From: Sorghum bicolor
Taxonomy: Eukaryota; Streptophyta; Magnoliopsida; Poales; Poaceae
DNA: 64,000 nt
Assembly (NCBI RefSeq): GCF_000003195.3
Contig: NC_012874.2
Location: 61,323,768 to 61,387,767, forward strand
Direction of reading: 5' to 3'
The position numbers and the translations under genes were made by a program. The notes below the pieces were generated by a model. It saw nothing but the letters and a program-made list of their open reading frames with translations, searched no databases and was not told where the DNA came from. Numbering within the stretch: the stretch's first letter is position 1; every line of letters starts with the position of its first letter. Below are positions 46,056 to 58,555 of the stretch, piece by piece.

Positions 46056-47732
46056 TTATATCACTCGTTCTGTATATATGGGTCAACATAATGTTCTTAT
46101 ACCCTTCCCAAAGACAAGCGAAAGCCAAGCCAAGCCCTGAATGACTGCGGACGAGGAAGCCTATACCGTAAAATACTTCTAGTAGAGAAGTGTAGAGGTG
46201 AATATATTTGGTGTTTAATTTTCTTATCGGCAATCTAATCCTATTGTTGAGGTTGTAACTAATACCTCTTGTCTATCGACAATGTAATTCTCTAATTTTT
46301 TGGGCCAGCAGGGCCAATAAAGCAATATAGGACTACCATCCAGCATCTTTTCGGCCCACTCGTCACAACCCATTCGCTCGGCCCATGGAGAGAGGCCACC
46401 GGAAGCTAACATCAGCTGCCGTCCGTACATACATTTCATGGGCTGAAGAGTTTACACGTGGGCTGAAATTCAGATCGATCTTTATATTGATATAAGAAAA
46501 AAAGTGTCCTACAACTTTCACGAAAGTCCGCTTTTTCTCCCTCAACTCTAAAACCGCACAAATCATCATCCTAAACTATTCAAACTGTGCATTTTTCCGT
46601 CCTGGAGCGGCTTCGAAGGCAGTTTTGCTATAGTGAATAGTGGTTTTGCTACTATAACGGTGGTTTTGTCTTTTTGTTTTTTCATTATTTCGACTGATTT
46701 TTTGAAAAATCATAGTAAATCACAAAAAAATCATAAAATGGAAAATCTAATTTATTTGGACTTCACATAGGTAGATCTACATAGTAAACATATAATATGT
46801 TATGCTTCAGTACAAAGTTTTTTTTTTTGGCCGATCTGTGATTTCTGGTATTCGTTTTTTAGGGAGGTTGAATTTTGAGATGCCTCTAGCTATCCGATTT
46901 ATAGAGCAGTAGCCATTTCTAAATATCTTTTATCTAATAGTGGAGTCCACATAAATAATTCTTTCTTTGCACCCGAGGTGCATTATATATTTTTCGGTGG
47001 AGCATCGGGATTCATATGTACCTTATACTTTTGTTCAAACTATTCGGCCCTTTTTCTCCCAAAATTTGCATGAGATGCACTTCATTATTTTAAGAAGAAA
47101 CCAACTCTTTGACCTCTCTAAAAAAAAGTTTCACTGTGGAAGTTAACATTCATAATTGTTGAAAAACACAAAGCACTAACTTCATAACCAACTAGAGTCA
47201 AAAGCCATGAGTTCTTCGAATCACATAGATGGTCCTTCACTTAGTGTCTTGTAACTTAATTTAGTTCATTTTGGACTGAAGCTAAGAAGGAGGCGGAAAT
47301 TTTCCATTATCTAAAGAAAAATATCATAACCTTAGCTTGCTTTGATACATAAAAGAATTGTATCATCACCTATTGGAAGATAGACAGCCCATCCTCCACA
47401 AGGTTAGTAACGACTACTCTTCCGATTTGACCATCATCATCTATCTTCTTAATTAATATTGAGAGCAAGTTAGTTATAATATTGAATGCTATATGTGGCA
47501 TACGATCTAGTGATACTTGGTTGGTACAAAAATGTTATTATTTTGTTATATAAATTTAGTCAAACTTGAAAATTTTTGACTCTCCAATATTTTTAGAATA
47601 ATTTTTAATTTGGGGCGGAGGGAGTAATAGCCTTGGGTTAACTTTCTTGGGGCCGCCCGGCCACTTGAGCGCGTGGTCATGGCGGAGATCCAGGAGTGCT
47701 ACTTCTTATAATCTGACTTGGATGTATATATA
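46056..47732. other. Intergenic; right part of copy A, spacer, start of copy B
   Basis: No gene. 46056-47001 matches 59633-60390 plus 62740-62915 of copy B. 47002-47629 is a spacer unique within this window, with a Stowaway-like end (GGGGCGGAGGGAGTA) near 47625. Confidence 0.6.
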
Positions 47733-50693
47733 CTAGTGCAACAGCGCGCGCCATCGCGCGCGTGTAAGCACACTTGGGTTTACATGCAGATTATCCATGA
47801 TAAGGTTATATTGATGGAGATATACATGTACATGTATATATTTGTACGTGTATATTATATTACATATGTTGATGGCTTAGTACATAGGTGAAAGGTCATA
47901 GACCTTGATGTCTTTGGAGCTGATTATAGAGAGGTATATATTACATGCATTATAGGTAAAAAGGTCGTAGACCTTGATGAGCCGTTCTGAGATAGCTAGG
48001 GGATGATGATTGTTTCTGACATATAAAGCCTAACCCATTCCATGGCGCTAAAGTATCTTGCTTCGCATCTGTAAAATTTGTGAAAAAGTTAGGAACTCGA
48101 TAAATACAAGACATAGGTGTAGAGGTCATTCATAGAACAAGAAGTTGAAGGCATGGCAAACAGCACTATGTATAGGGGTGTATGAGCAGCGAGATGGTTT
48201 ACTGAGTTTAAAAATTACAGAGTAAAAGGCACCATTTCAGTGTATTGAAGTAAGAGTTAAGAGCGATTGGTATTGAGGATGCAAATCTGGTTCGACCTGA
48301 ATCACTTCTGGCGTTGTTCTGAAGGAATTGCCTTTATGCTCCTGTCGGGAATCATCGGACTTTTGATCTGTATGTAATATACAAAAGTGACGTTTGAAGA
48401 AATCTGTTTGCAAAAATTGTTGTTTTAGTCTTCATCTGTCTGTACAAAGATGATGCAATCAAAAACATGTTTAACATAGAAATAAATGTAAAACTTTGAA
48501 GTCCTGTAGCTAAAAAAATGCATATGGGATACTTACTAACTGAACAAAATGGCTCTAGTTAAAAACAACCGGACGTGCAATTAATCTTTGAGTTCGAATG
48601 AAATGAAATACATGAATTTTTTTTTTGTAAAATAGGGGCAGTAAGGTGCAAGCCTAAAGCGCTAATCTCAACGCCTTTTAAAAACATGAGCCCCCCAAAA
48701 AAATTTAAGTGTATTCTTCAGACCCATGGAAGCACACATGCAGCCAATTTAATTGAATCCAACCTAAAGCCACAGAAATCGTGAACATAGACATAAAGAA
48801 GCAGCCAACCATACCTGGAAATGGGCTGTCAATCAAAATACTGGTGAACCAAGAAAGCAAATCTGGCAAATATCCTTTCTCAGACTGGTCACTTGTCGCT
48901 GGGTATCAGCGACGCCATGGCAGACATATCATGACTGAATTCTCATACATGCCAACCACAAGAAGCAAGGCGTGCTCCATTAGAGAAGCAACAGGAGAAA
49001 CGAAATAACAGAGTAGGGAATAAACCTACCTGCATTGTTGCCATGAGGATTGCAAGAAACAACAAGGTAGCCGAGGGGCATCCCCATGAATGAAACAGCT
49101 GGGTGTTCACTGTGATGCTGCAAACGATTGACACGAATTCTTGGCAGCACATATGACTATTTCTTATTTTCTTGGCAGCTGTTCCAGCAACTGCATATCT
49201 ACCAATAGGCCATACATCCAAGCATGACCGTTGCAACACTCAGCAGTCATGTCCTCCAAATTCAAAAGCTCACAAGATATAAGAAAGATATCTAAGTCTC
49301 ATAGCATACATTATTTTTGAGAAAGTATTGCAAAATAATCAATTTTTTACCTGCAGGCCAGTAGTTCCATGCTTCTATTCCAGCTGAAAGAAATCAATAC
49401 ATACAACTTCTGTCATTTGACGCCCCTTAGGATATACAAGTTGTTTATCTTCTAGACGCAAATTAACATTCATAATTTATATGCAAAATCACAAACAGAA
49501 TAAGGGATGCACGAAAAAATATGATTTGTGGTTTGTAAGTTCAAAAATAGTAAATGCAAGATCCTGGACCAGTTCTGTAATCAACTGAAGTTACTGAACT
49601 ATTAAAGATACAAATATGAAATCCATAAGCAAAGAAATCAGTGCTGCAAGCAAAGTTTTTTCTTAGCTTCTCAGTAATTTGAAAAGGAGTGCATTAGCTG
49701 ATAAGAATGTAAAGATTTTAGCCTAATCTAAATGGTTCTTCATTGGATGAACACATGTGAGAAAACCACTTTCAGTTGCCAGTTATCATCGTACTGTACA
49801 TGATGGTAAACCACATTTTAAACGCAAAAGGACAGTAAGCACACACGGGCATTGTATCAAACACATGGTATGCAGCTCGCAACACATAGTTTGGTCAGCA
49901 ACTCATCAAGGAAATCTAATCTGCAACAAGAAGCCAATGCAAAAGTCACAAATCTGGGGCAACATCTCAAGGGTGGACCAACCTAGCCCTGCACCAGGAC
50001 CTTCAAATGTAAAGAACGCGGAAATTACCTGGCTTTGTGCCGCTGCCGAGCCGCTGGACGTACGTTGCCGACGCGACGTAGCCGGGGTCGTGGAAGGAGG
50101 CAGCGCTGGTGTGCACCGAGACTCTGAGAGGCTACACCAGCGCACCGCTCGTGTTGGGGCCAGGCCCGCACAATTGCGCCATGGAGGCCCTGACTAGGTC
50201 GGCTTGACCGGAAAGAGGCAGCTAGGGTTTCGCCGAGACATCGCGGATCGACGGGAGGATGCAGCGCCGAGGGGAAGCCATGCCGACGGCCACCAGCAGG
50301 GCCCAGTCGCGCGTCTTCGTGCCGGGGATGAGCAACCGGGGGCACACGCGTGGCCTGCGAAGGGTATGGTCGCCGTCGGCGTCGCTGTCGCCAGCGTCTG
50401 CGTCGAGGAAGAGAGGGAGAAAGAGCGAGCGAAAGAAAGATCGAGAAGCAGAAGCGCTAGAAAGTAGAAGCAGAAGCCCTGTATATATTTGTCTCGCAGA
50501 CGAGGAGCCGGTGAAGCCAAAGAGAAGCAGGGGAGAAGCCGGAAAAAGGAAGAAAAAGCTCGAGAATCCGCTTCTGGTTAAAGCCGCTTCAGACGATCAT
50601 AACCACACGTTTTAAGATCGGACGACCACGATAATTTCGGATGACGTGGACCCTGCTTCTTTCACTGGAAGCTGGCGGATGGTTTAGGGGAGA
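47733..50693 (-). mobile_element. Non-autonomous Helitron carrying gene fragments
   Basis: On the minus strand the element starts TCTCCCCTAAACC (50693) and ends ...GTTGCACTAG (47733). A 7-bp GC stem-loop (GCGCGCG-ATGG-CGCGCGC) lies just before the CTAG, and the element is followed by T. Copy A has the contiguous sequence (GGATGTATATATATGTAGTTC, 20058-20078) without it, apart from a TA-repeat length difference. There is no RepHel gene and no TSD, as expected. It holds captured exons. Confidence 0.85.
49200..50182 (-). pseudogene. Captured multi-exon gene fragment inside the Helitron
   Basis: Three exons join in phase on minus. 50029-50182 is ATG-initiated and has SFHDPGYVASATYVQRLG and an internal TAG. 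49351-49383 reads GIEAWNYWPA. The third starts at 49253, reads GHDC then TGA, then CLDVWPIGRYAVAG. Donors and acceptors are GT-AG and phases agree, so this was a real spliced gene before capture. Two in-frame stops make it non-functional. I do not recognise the protein. GC-rich sequence at 50200-50620 upstream is probably its promoter/5' region. Confidence 0.6.
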
Positions 50694-50827
50694 ATGTAGT
50701 TCACCACACGCCTTGGATGCTGGTTAGCAGGTTGATGAACAGGAGCTGACGCTCAAAAGGAAAATGGGAAAAATAAATAAAAGAAACACTACACCTATGC
50801 CTGTCCGGCAGATGCTTAGGCTGATGT

Positions 50828-51183
50828 CCGCCATGTATATGTCTAATAGACGGTGACTCGGTGAGGCCTATTGATGGCCGACTCGCGAGGTGCCCAAGTT
50901 CGTCATATACCGACTGCAGAAGATGGTGGAGGGGAACAAAGCACGCAGGACGGGGCATTACCACCGGTCGGAAGGGTCTGTTGCTTCGGTTTCCGAGCCG
51001 GTGCTGCTCTTTCAGGACTAAAGGCCTACCCTTTAGTTCCGGTTCGAAGAACCGGGGCTAAAGCCCCCCTCTGCCAGGGTTGCCACGTTGTAGAACCTAG
51101 GGTTCTTTTTTTTCATTTCTTTGGATCTGTTTATTGTTTTTATATAATAATAATATGTTTTTCAATACATATTTTATACTGAT

Positions 51184-51245
<62 letters not shown>

Positions 51246-52390
51246 CACACATATTAAGCATATATAAATAAAAATTATAGGCTTAGCTTTATAATTAAGC
51301 TTTGTCTATAATAAAATAAATAGGCCACATCAAAAATTAAATAAATATGTAAAAATCTTTATATATATAGTTTTATAAGTATAATATTCGTAACACATAT
51401 ATACATAGAGTTTTTTCTCCCAATGTCTAAAACCGATACAAATGATCATCATTGTTTGGAATAAGAGTTTTGTTGCCGTTGAAGTGAAACTCGCCGTTTA
51501 GATTGATCACTTGCTCGCGGAGAAATCCTGCTATCGTCTCTTGGATAGCTTTGATTCGGTCTTTTTGCATGACCTTTTCCCTCAACCATTCCGTCTCAGT
51601 CATGCTCGATCCCTGCCATCGGCACTGGTCGAGCAGGAGCAGCACGGGATGAGTGAAGATGGTGTGCTGGACCTGGACGACGTACGTAGTAGCATAGGCA
51701 TCACCTCGATGCACCAAGATGTGGAGGTTACCTAGATCCTGCCCTTGTGTGTGAAGTGGGAGGAGCAGCACACGATGTGCCTCTCAGCGAGCACAGCAAC
51801 CTCGCGCCTCTGGCGGTGCGCCATGGCGAGGTGGCCACATATCATCCAGATGACGAGGTGTGGCGCCCGACAGCCGATGGGAGCAGATTGCGAGACCGAG
51901 AGCTTGGACTTGGCGATGTCGTCGAGCTCCTCCATGGGCACAGACGAGACGTGGCCACGCGGCGAGCAGGTGTGTCGGAGGCCTCCGGGTTGCCACTGGC
52001 AGCACTTCTGGGGCGGCCCGGGCCTGCGCAGGGCCGACGACCTTGATCTGGTGCCGCTGGATGAGTAATGAGACCCGAGGCCCAAAGGGTGGCGGCCGTG
52101 GAGGGGGTGTCGAACAGCGCCGGGGACGGGCTCTTGGAAGACAATGTGGCGGACGCGAGCTCGCACAGCTTGGCGTCCTTGGCACCAGTGCCAACAACTG
52201 CAGCTGCCCAGCGGTTGAGGATTTGGCGGCGGCGCCTGGGCCTGGGCTCACCGGCGGAGGAGAGGTGGCAAGGAGGCGACGGGGTGTGTGGAGTACTGGG
52301 TTTTTGGGGTGTGCGCCTGGGCGAGCGGTGCTTGGAGAAGATGGGGAAGGATCGTGGGCATGGGTGAAGGAAGAATTTGTACATCACTAA
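50828..52390. pseudogene. GC-rich gene-like remnant, copy B
   Basis: Homologue of 34240-35190. It has about 655 extra bp (about 50942-51597) absent from copy A, including an ACTAAAGG-rich repeat and a (TA)n tract. Relative to copy A a 2-base loss at about 51869 shifts the VATYHPDDEVWRP frame, and the downstream ...DLDLVPLDE part is open in another frame. Not recognised. Confidence 0.35.
51191..51243. repeat. (TA)n microsatellite
   Basis: About 53 bp of uninterrupted TA units. Confidence 0.97.
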
Positions 52391-53165
52391 ATTATGATTA
52401 TGCTAAAAATATCAGCTCAAAACAATAAAGTTCGTAAATGGTATATTTAGCATAACGGAGTTATAGATTTATCTCATGTCAAGCTTAATTGATATATGAA
52501 ACTTTACTATTTTGAGCTGATATAGTAATGATTTGGTGATGTACTTAATCTATGATTTTTTTTCTAGATTTTTAGTGTCCTAAAAGATTTTATGACAGTA
52601 CTTTGGGGCATTTATATAATTTTATATCTATGTTATAAAAATATTTTGTTTGGCACGGCATCCACCAATTAATTTGTTAATAACTAGAGTGTCTTTCATA
52701 AATCACTCGAAAATAAGTGTCTGCTAGCAAAGAGCCATCACTTGATATGTCCACCAGCAGATTTTGCAAATTAAAAAATAGGCTTTTGCCAGCCACTTTC
52801 TCTCGATCTCGTTAAGTACGCGCATGGAGCCATTTTGTCGTGACTCCTGGAATCATTTTGTTTCTTTGGATTATTCTGTGCCATCAACTAACTATCAACA
52901 CGTACGATCGGACACAGCAATATCTTGATTTCCGTAGACTTCTCTAGAGGACATAAATATATATTCCACGTTAAAAGCGCAGGCACAAAAACAAAAACAT
53001 ATAACATTATTATTACAAATCGTAGTTTGTTTCTTGACAAAGAATTGAAAGAGGAGAAGACGAGCTAGCAATATACATAGATGTCTTCTGTGCAGTCTTG
53101 AAACATTTTAAACTGTGTGATAAACATGATATTTTTGGAACAATGTAATTTGTATTTAATTATAG
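52391..53165. other. AT-rich 3' flank of CASPL copy 3
   Basis: Matches 35191-35965. No separate gene. Confidence 0.6.
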
Positions 53166-56100
53166 CTAGATGAGCGAGTGAGCCGAGATGGTTATCATGA
53201 ACACCATGCAGACAGTTGCCCCCAACATCAAACCACACGAGAGGTCCACCATGTTTAAAAATTTCTTGGAGTCCGAATTCATAAACTTTGCAAGACGCTG
53301 GATCGTTTCAACAGTCAGACCAAGGCCTGCGGCAGCTCCTGTGGCAATCAGTATCGCAAACACCTGCAGCATTCAGGGACATTCATTCATTCAATAATTG
53401 AAGGAATTATAATGGAATAAAAAAACAGCTTATATAGTCAATAATTTTCACCCAACTCCATAGGGAGGTACTAGACACCTTTCCGTGGAACACTCTCTGA
53501 GGAGGTCCACCAAAGTGACGTGAATCTGGTCCCGGATCCACTGTTTTGGTGAATCACAATTTGGTGGATCAAGAGCCTTTGTGATTTTTTTTTTTGTATA
53601 ATAGAGCTATTTTTGATGAATCTAGAGCTATTGGAACTCTACCAAACAGGCTCTATGTACTGTTTTGAAAGCATGTCCAAATTTTTTAGTTTGGTACGTG
53701 GTGTATATCTAAGCCATGATTATTGGTTTCTTAGTTCAGGCTAACCTCGCGTGTACTATAACGAAGCAGGCCGAAGGTCAGTGGATACGAGAGCATATTA
53801 ATAGTTGTGTGTGTTGGAATATGAGATATATATGTTCGGTATATGCAAGAGACAAGGTACGACGCATCAAGGTTGTTAGCGTGACTTGGATTGATTCCCA
53901 AGTAAATCCGGATCTCTATGTATCTAGTCTATGATTGTTGTAATTTGTTGTAAACTAGTTGTAGATTCAATTTCATTGTACAATCCAATCACGACAAGAG
54001 ATATACAAGTTTTATGAAAAATGTTCGCCATGTCGGATGAACAAATGACTAAACAACCAAAATAAACTTTGTAGATTTTGAGAAGTTATGAAATTTTATA
54101 GTTAGCAACTTTTAATTTGAGTTCACATCTTGTCATGCAAAACTATGTCTTTATTTAAAAATTTAAAAATTTAAATTTTTCAAATGACCTGATTCCCAAA
54201 AACTAAATAAACTTTGTAGATCTCAAAAAGTTATGAAACCTTATAGTTCAAAGTTGTTGATTTGAAATCATCTTGTCATGCAGAATCTAGTTTTGAATTT
54301 CTCAAATTTAAAAATTAAATTTTATAAACGATATTGGATGGAGAAACTCCCTAAATAAAATTATAGATCTCGAAAAGTTATAAAATATTATAGTATACAA
54401 CTTTTTGTTTTGAAATTGTGTAGAGCCTCAAACAATTAATTTACATGTGATTTGGTATAATATATGAGGAACCGTAATGCAATATAGACAGAAGTGATAG
54501 TATGATGCAGTGGTTAGAGCAACTCCAAGAGAGTTGATAAAAATGGATGGCTAAATTCAAGATTTAGCCAACCTATAAAATAGAAAATCATGCAAAAAAA
54601 CAAAAATCTCCAACAGTCTTTCTAATACGGCAAATCATATGACTACCGGGACATGCAAGCTATATTTATCATGCGAGAACTCCGGGATAGATGACTTGCT
54701 ATTTTAGCAAACCAAATACAATAGCTGTTGGACTTTCTTTTCTCTCCCAAAATAGCCAAATATAGAATACATAACATGGATAGCTCTTCTCTTGGAGTTG
54801 CTCTTAGGAAGGGAGACGCGCGAGAGGGAGATCATCCCACTGGCCATGAAGCCTTGCATTTTGCAGTGGTTAGGGAGGGAGACGGGCGCCGGTCGTTGGG
54901 GGCCTCCCACGAAAACGAATAAAAATTTGCTATTTTTTCAATCTTTCCCATGTGACGGCTCTTGGCAAAAGCTTTGCCAAGTGTTTGAAAATGAATCTGT
55001 GCCAAGTGTTAAAAATATTTCTATAGGCAGTTTTCTTAAAGAACCGCATGTAGAAATCATGTATTTCTACAGAAGGTTTTGTTAGAAAAACCGCCAGTAA
55101 AAATTGATTTTTATAGGCGGTTTTTGAGTTGGACCCGTTAATTTCTTTTTACAGTTATTTTTTAATTAAAACCGCCTATAAAAAAATCACCAGCCAGCAA
55201 AGAGGTTTTTTTTTACAAGTGAAGACGTCTTTACCGATCCAAAATCTATCGTGTGGTCTTTGCCGAGTGTGTCACTCGGTAAAGGTTTTGCCGAGTGTAT
55301 TTAGGACTTTGCCAAGTACCACACACACTCGTCAACTAGTGCGAGCAACTTCTCACCCTTACCATTGGCTTTGTCCAACCGGTTGTCCTTGGTAGTTCGC
55401 ATGGCGGCAGCCACCAGTTAATCGCTCGCCGGTCTTCAACTCGCTACCACCGCCACCGTTCCCCTCGCCTTAGCCTTTACTGTACATGACCCTCCCCGCC
55501 CCCCACCCCCCCCCCCCCCACCCAACCCTCCCGAAACTACTCTGGTACCCTAGCCCCGCAGCCGGTTGCCACGTCTACCATCCTGCTGCCCCGCCCCCAT
55601 CCCATTCCTAATTTGGACGACATGCATGATCGCGCTTGCGTCAACTGCGGGTATGCACTCTATGCACACGTGCAAACAAAAGATTGCACATCGCCATTCT
55701 CTCTTCTCCATACCGCCCGAGTGCACTCCTGCCACGGAGCCAACTAGACTGCATAGAAATAAGCAAGTGTCGTTTCTTTTATGATCGGAGCCATACTAAG
55801 CTATGCTATAGCTAGATCGAATCTAGGCAAATAAGGGCATTCACAATACAGACTCTATCATAGAGTCTGAAGTTATTTATTACCTCGAACAATATAGACT
55901 TAGAGTCTAACTAAGGGCACTCAGGGCATTCACAATGCAAGACTCTATCATAGAGTCCAAGACAATTAACTACATATTATTTATGGTATTTTGCTGATGT
56001 GGCAGTATATTTATTGAAGAAAGAGGTAGAAAAAATAAGACTCCAAGTCTTATTTAGACTCCAAGTCCACATTGTTCGAGGTAATAAATAACTTTAGACT

Positions 56101-57168
56101 CTATGATAGAGTCTGCATTGTGAGTGCCCTCATAATACAAAACTCTAACACATAGTCCAAGACAATTAATTACATATTATTTATGATATTTTGCTGATGT
56201 GGCATCATATTTATTGAAAAAAGAGGTAGAAAAAATAAGACTCCAAGTCTCAGAGCCTGTTTAGTTCCAAATATTTATATCCCAAAACTTTTGGCTGTAA
56301 ACTTTACATTCAAATAGGTGTTTAGATGCTTTCCAAATTTTTTAGTCTGCAACACACAAGACACGGGTCGCTAAGCAAGTTTACACAGTTTTAGGGCTCC
56401 AAGGTCCCAAATTCCAAATCTTTACAGCCAAGTTTTACAAGCCTCTGTTTAGATCCATTCTTCCAAAAAGTGCTCATTTCTCCAAAAGTTTTGGCTGTTT
56501 GGCTGCATCTAAACAGAGCCTTATTTATACTCTAAGTCCACATCGTTTGAGATAATAAATAACTTTAAACTCTATGATAGAGTATGCATTGTGAGTGCCC
56601 TAATCACGCCCCAAGGCGTCCGGCCTGCTTATACAATAGCAAGATTTTAGTTATGTATATCCTTTATGGATATAGAGGCCGGATTAATAAAATCCATTAT
56701 CTAAAGAACTGCAATATAGCAATTGATACTCACCACATCAGTGAAAATGAGAACAACTGTAGCACCACCGCGGCCAATTTTCCTTCCTTGGGCTAAATGG
56801 ATGACGGCGAATGGAAGCACCAGCAAAGTGTAAGCACATCCAATGACGGCTGCAGATACAACATACCTGATAAAAAAAAAATAACGTAAGAATACACACG
56901 AACTTAAATTTGAGCAACTAATAATCGACCAAATTTTACAACAGAAAAAGAAATTGACAACAGATGAGGAGAGGTCCTTTTGGAATTCTCACCTGTATGC
57001 TAAACGGTCCCGAAAGGTGAAATTTGGTGGGTCCTCTACGGCGCTAAACGGTCCAACATAAATTTTGTCTGTCACCATAATGATAAGAGAAGCTATGAGG
57101 AGGAGGAGCGTGAGAACTCGAAGGGCCAGGGATACAGCAGCAAGGGCTCTCTCTGAGAAGGCCGCCAT
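53166..57168 (-). CDS. CASP-like membrane protein (CASPL), copy 3
   Basis: Exons 56993-57168, 56734-56866 and 53166-53363 (176, 133 and 198 nt) give 168 residues. Exons 1 and 2 encode the same residues as copy 2 and the DNA reads identical, including intron 1. Exon 3 differs: it has one extra codon, with ETIQRLAKFMNSDS where copy 2 has EAQRFPEFLDSDS, and ends AHSLI where copy 2 ends AHLLI. The four TM segments and splice sites are intact, so it should be functional. Intron 2 is 3370 bp with its own MITE insertions (54517-54803, 55835-56600) in addition to the shared CACTA-like relic. TATA box at 57211-57217. Confidence 0.9.
54010..55221. mobile_element. CACTA-like relic in CASPL intron 2 (copy B)
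   Basis: Counterpart of 36790-37713: tandem ~130-bp units, GGCGGTTTT / AAAACCGCC repeats, and the right end TTTTTACAAGTG. It is interrupted by the MITE at 54517-54803. Confidence 0.6.
54517..54803. mobile_element. Tourist-like MITE GAGCAACTCCAAGAG, TSD TTA
   Basis: 287 bp, inverted ends GAGCAACTCCAAGAG / CTCTTGGAGTTGCTC, TTA at 54514-54516 and 54804-54806. Copy A is empty at about 37290. Confidence 0.88.
55497..55525. repeat. Poly-C tract
   Basis: C-rich run with rare A interruptions. Copy A has only a short CCCTCCCCC at the same place (about 37986). Confidence 0.85.
55835..56600. mobile_element. Compound Tourist-like MITE cluster, TSD TAA
   Basis: Several full and partial copies of the GGGCACTCACAATG family in tandem, flanked as a block by TAA (55832-55834, 56601-56603). 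A different MITE with CAGAGCCTGTTTAG ends (about 56251-56520) is nested in the last copy. Copy A lacks the block here but has a single member of the same family at 38584, only tens of bases away in homologous terms. Confidence 0.82.
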
Positions 57169-57210
57169 TTCTTTGCAAGCTAGTAGGAGCTTATGTCCGG
57201 CTCTTCTAAG

Positions 57211-57217
57211 ATTTATA
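57211..57217 (-). promoter_or_regulatory. TATA box of CASPL copy 3
   Basis: Minus strand AGTATAAATCTT, 43-49 bp upstream of the ATG at 57168. Confidence 0.6.
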
Positions 57218-57437
57218 CTGTGGATGGCGTGCTACCTTCCTGTTTGTTGTTGTTGAGGCTTAATTGTTCTAGGCATTTGGCACGATTCAGAAGTCCTTGT
57301 TGCAATCGCTAACGCGCGTTTGAAGTTTTCTCTTGTGACGTTGCAGCCAAGCTAACATCGTTGCTTTTTGTTTGTTTTCGCTGGTTGCAGCAGGATCCCC
57401 GCCGGCTAAAATGGCTGCACACGGCTACACAAGCCAA

Positions 57438-57675
57438 GGCCTAGTTCCAAATTTTTTTGCAAAATCGACATTGTAGCACTTTCGTTTGTATTTGACAAAT
57501 ATTGTCTAATCATAGACTAACTAGACTCAAAAGATTCGTCTCTTCAATTCCGACCAAAGTGTGCAATTAGTTTTTATTTTCGTCTATATTTAGTACTCCA
57601 TGCATACGTCTAAAGATTCGATGTGATGGGGAATCTGAAAAATTTTGCAAAATTTTATGGGAACTAAACAAGGCC
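57438..57675. mobile_element. MITE with GGCCT..AGTTCC ends, TSD CAA
   Basis: 238 bp, ends GGCCTAGTTCC and GGGAACTAAACAAGGCC, CAA at 57435-57437 and 57676-57678. Copy A is empty at about 39757. Confidence 0.85.
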
Positions 57676-57678
57676 CAA

Positions 57679-58555
57679 ATGTAATTCTATCTTGCTTTTT
57701 TTGGTCAACGCGTCAGGGCCCTGTCAGCTGTCACTTGAAAGGTTTTCTTAGACCTTGTTTAGATCTGAAATTTTTTTGGATTTTGACAATATAGCTCTTT
57801 CGTTCACTACTACAGGATTCATTAACCGCAACGAGCCCATTTCCACCTCCGTGGCGGGCACAGTTTTCACCCGCGACGGTTATTCAACCGCACGCCAAAA
57901 CTACCGACCACAGAAACGCCCGCTACGGTAAACTGTGCTTAAAAGATTATCCAATCATGAAGTAACTAGGCTTAAAAGATTTATCTCGTGATTTACAGAT
58001 AAACTGTGCAATTAGTTTTTATATTCATCTACGTTTAATGCTTCATGCATGTGTCGCAAGATTCGATGTGATGGAGAATCTTGAAAAGTTTTTGGTTTTG
58101 GGGTGAACTAGGCCTTGTTTAGATGCGAAAAGATTTTGGATTTCGCTACTGTAGCACTTTCGTTTGTTTATGGAAAATATTGTCCAATTATGGACTAACT
58201 AGGATCAAAAGATTCGTCTCGTGATTTACAGGTAAACTGTGTAATTAGTTTTTTTTGTCTATATTTAATGCTTTATGCATGTGTCGAAAGATTCGATGTG
58301 ACGGGAAATCTTGAAAACTTTTTGATTTTCGGGGTGGGCCTAGCCTATTTCGGTGTACTACACACAATATATTAATAATAAACACGGCATCACACATCGT
58401 ACATGTATTATTTGACAGTGCAACATTTATGATATGTCACCTAAAATACTTAGAGTATCTCTAAGATACTCTTTATATCTTTTCTAATTTATAGAAATAG
58501 AGATTTTGAAGAAAATTACAATCTAATAGTATCTTCAATTGGATATCCAAATATA
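57679..58555. other. Intergenic with shared MITE relics
   Basis: Matches 39770-40007 plus 44229-44850 of copy A. No gene. Confidence 0.6.

Larger units (their letters stand above)
19962..47001. repeat. Segmental duplication, copy A (with insertions)
   Basis: The sequence starting GGGTTAACTTTCTT (about 19966) is repeated from about 47633. Homology continues in the same order until the ATTTTTCGG at about 47001 (62915 in copy B). Shared content is the GC-rich remnant, the CASPL gene, its intron transposons and several kb of 5' flank. Copy-specific insertions are copia 20201-34239, CACTA 40008-44228, three MITEs, and the GRF-bearing segment. Confidence 0.85.

Noticed and set aside
50204..50615. 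Arg/Lys-rich plus-strand frames at the right end of the Helitron
   Set aside because: They lie opposite the probable 5' region of the captured gene and show only GC- and purine-driven composition.
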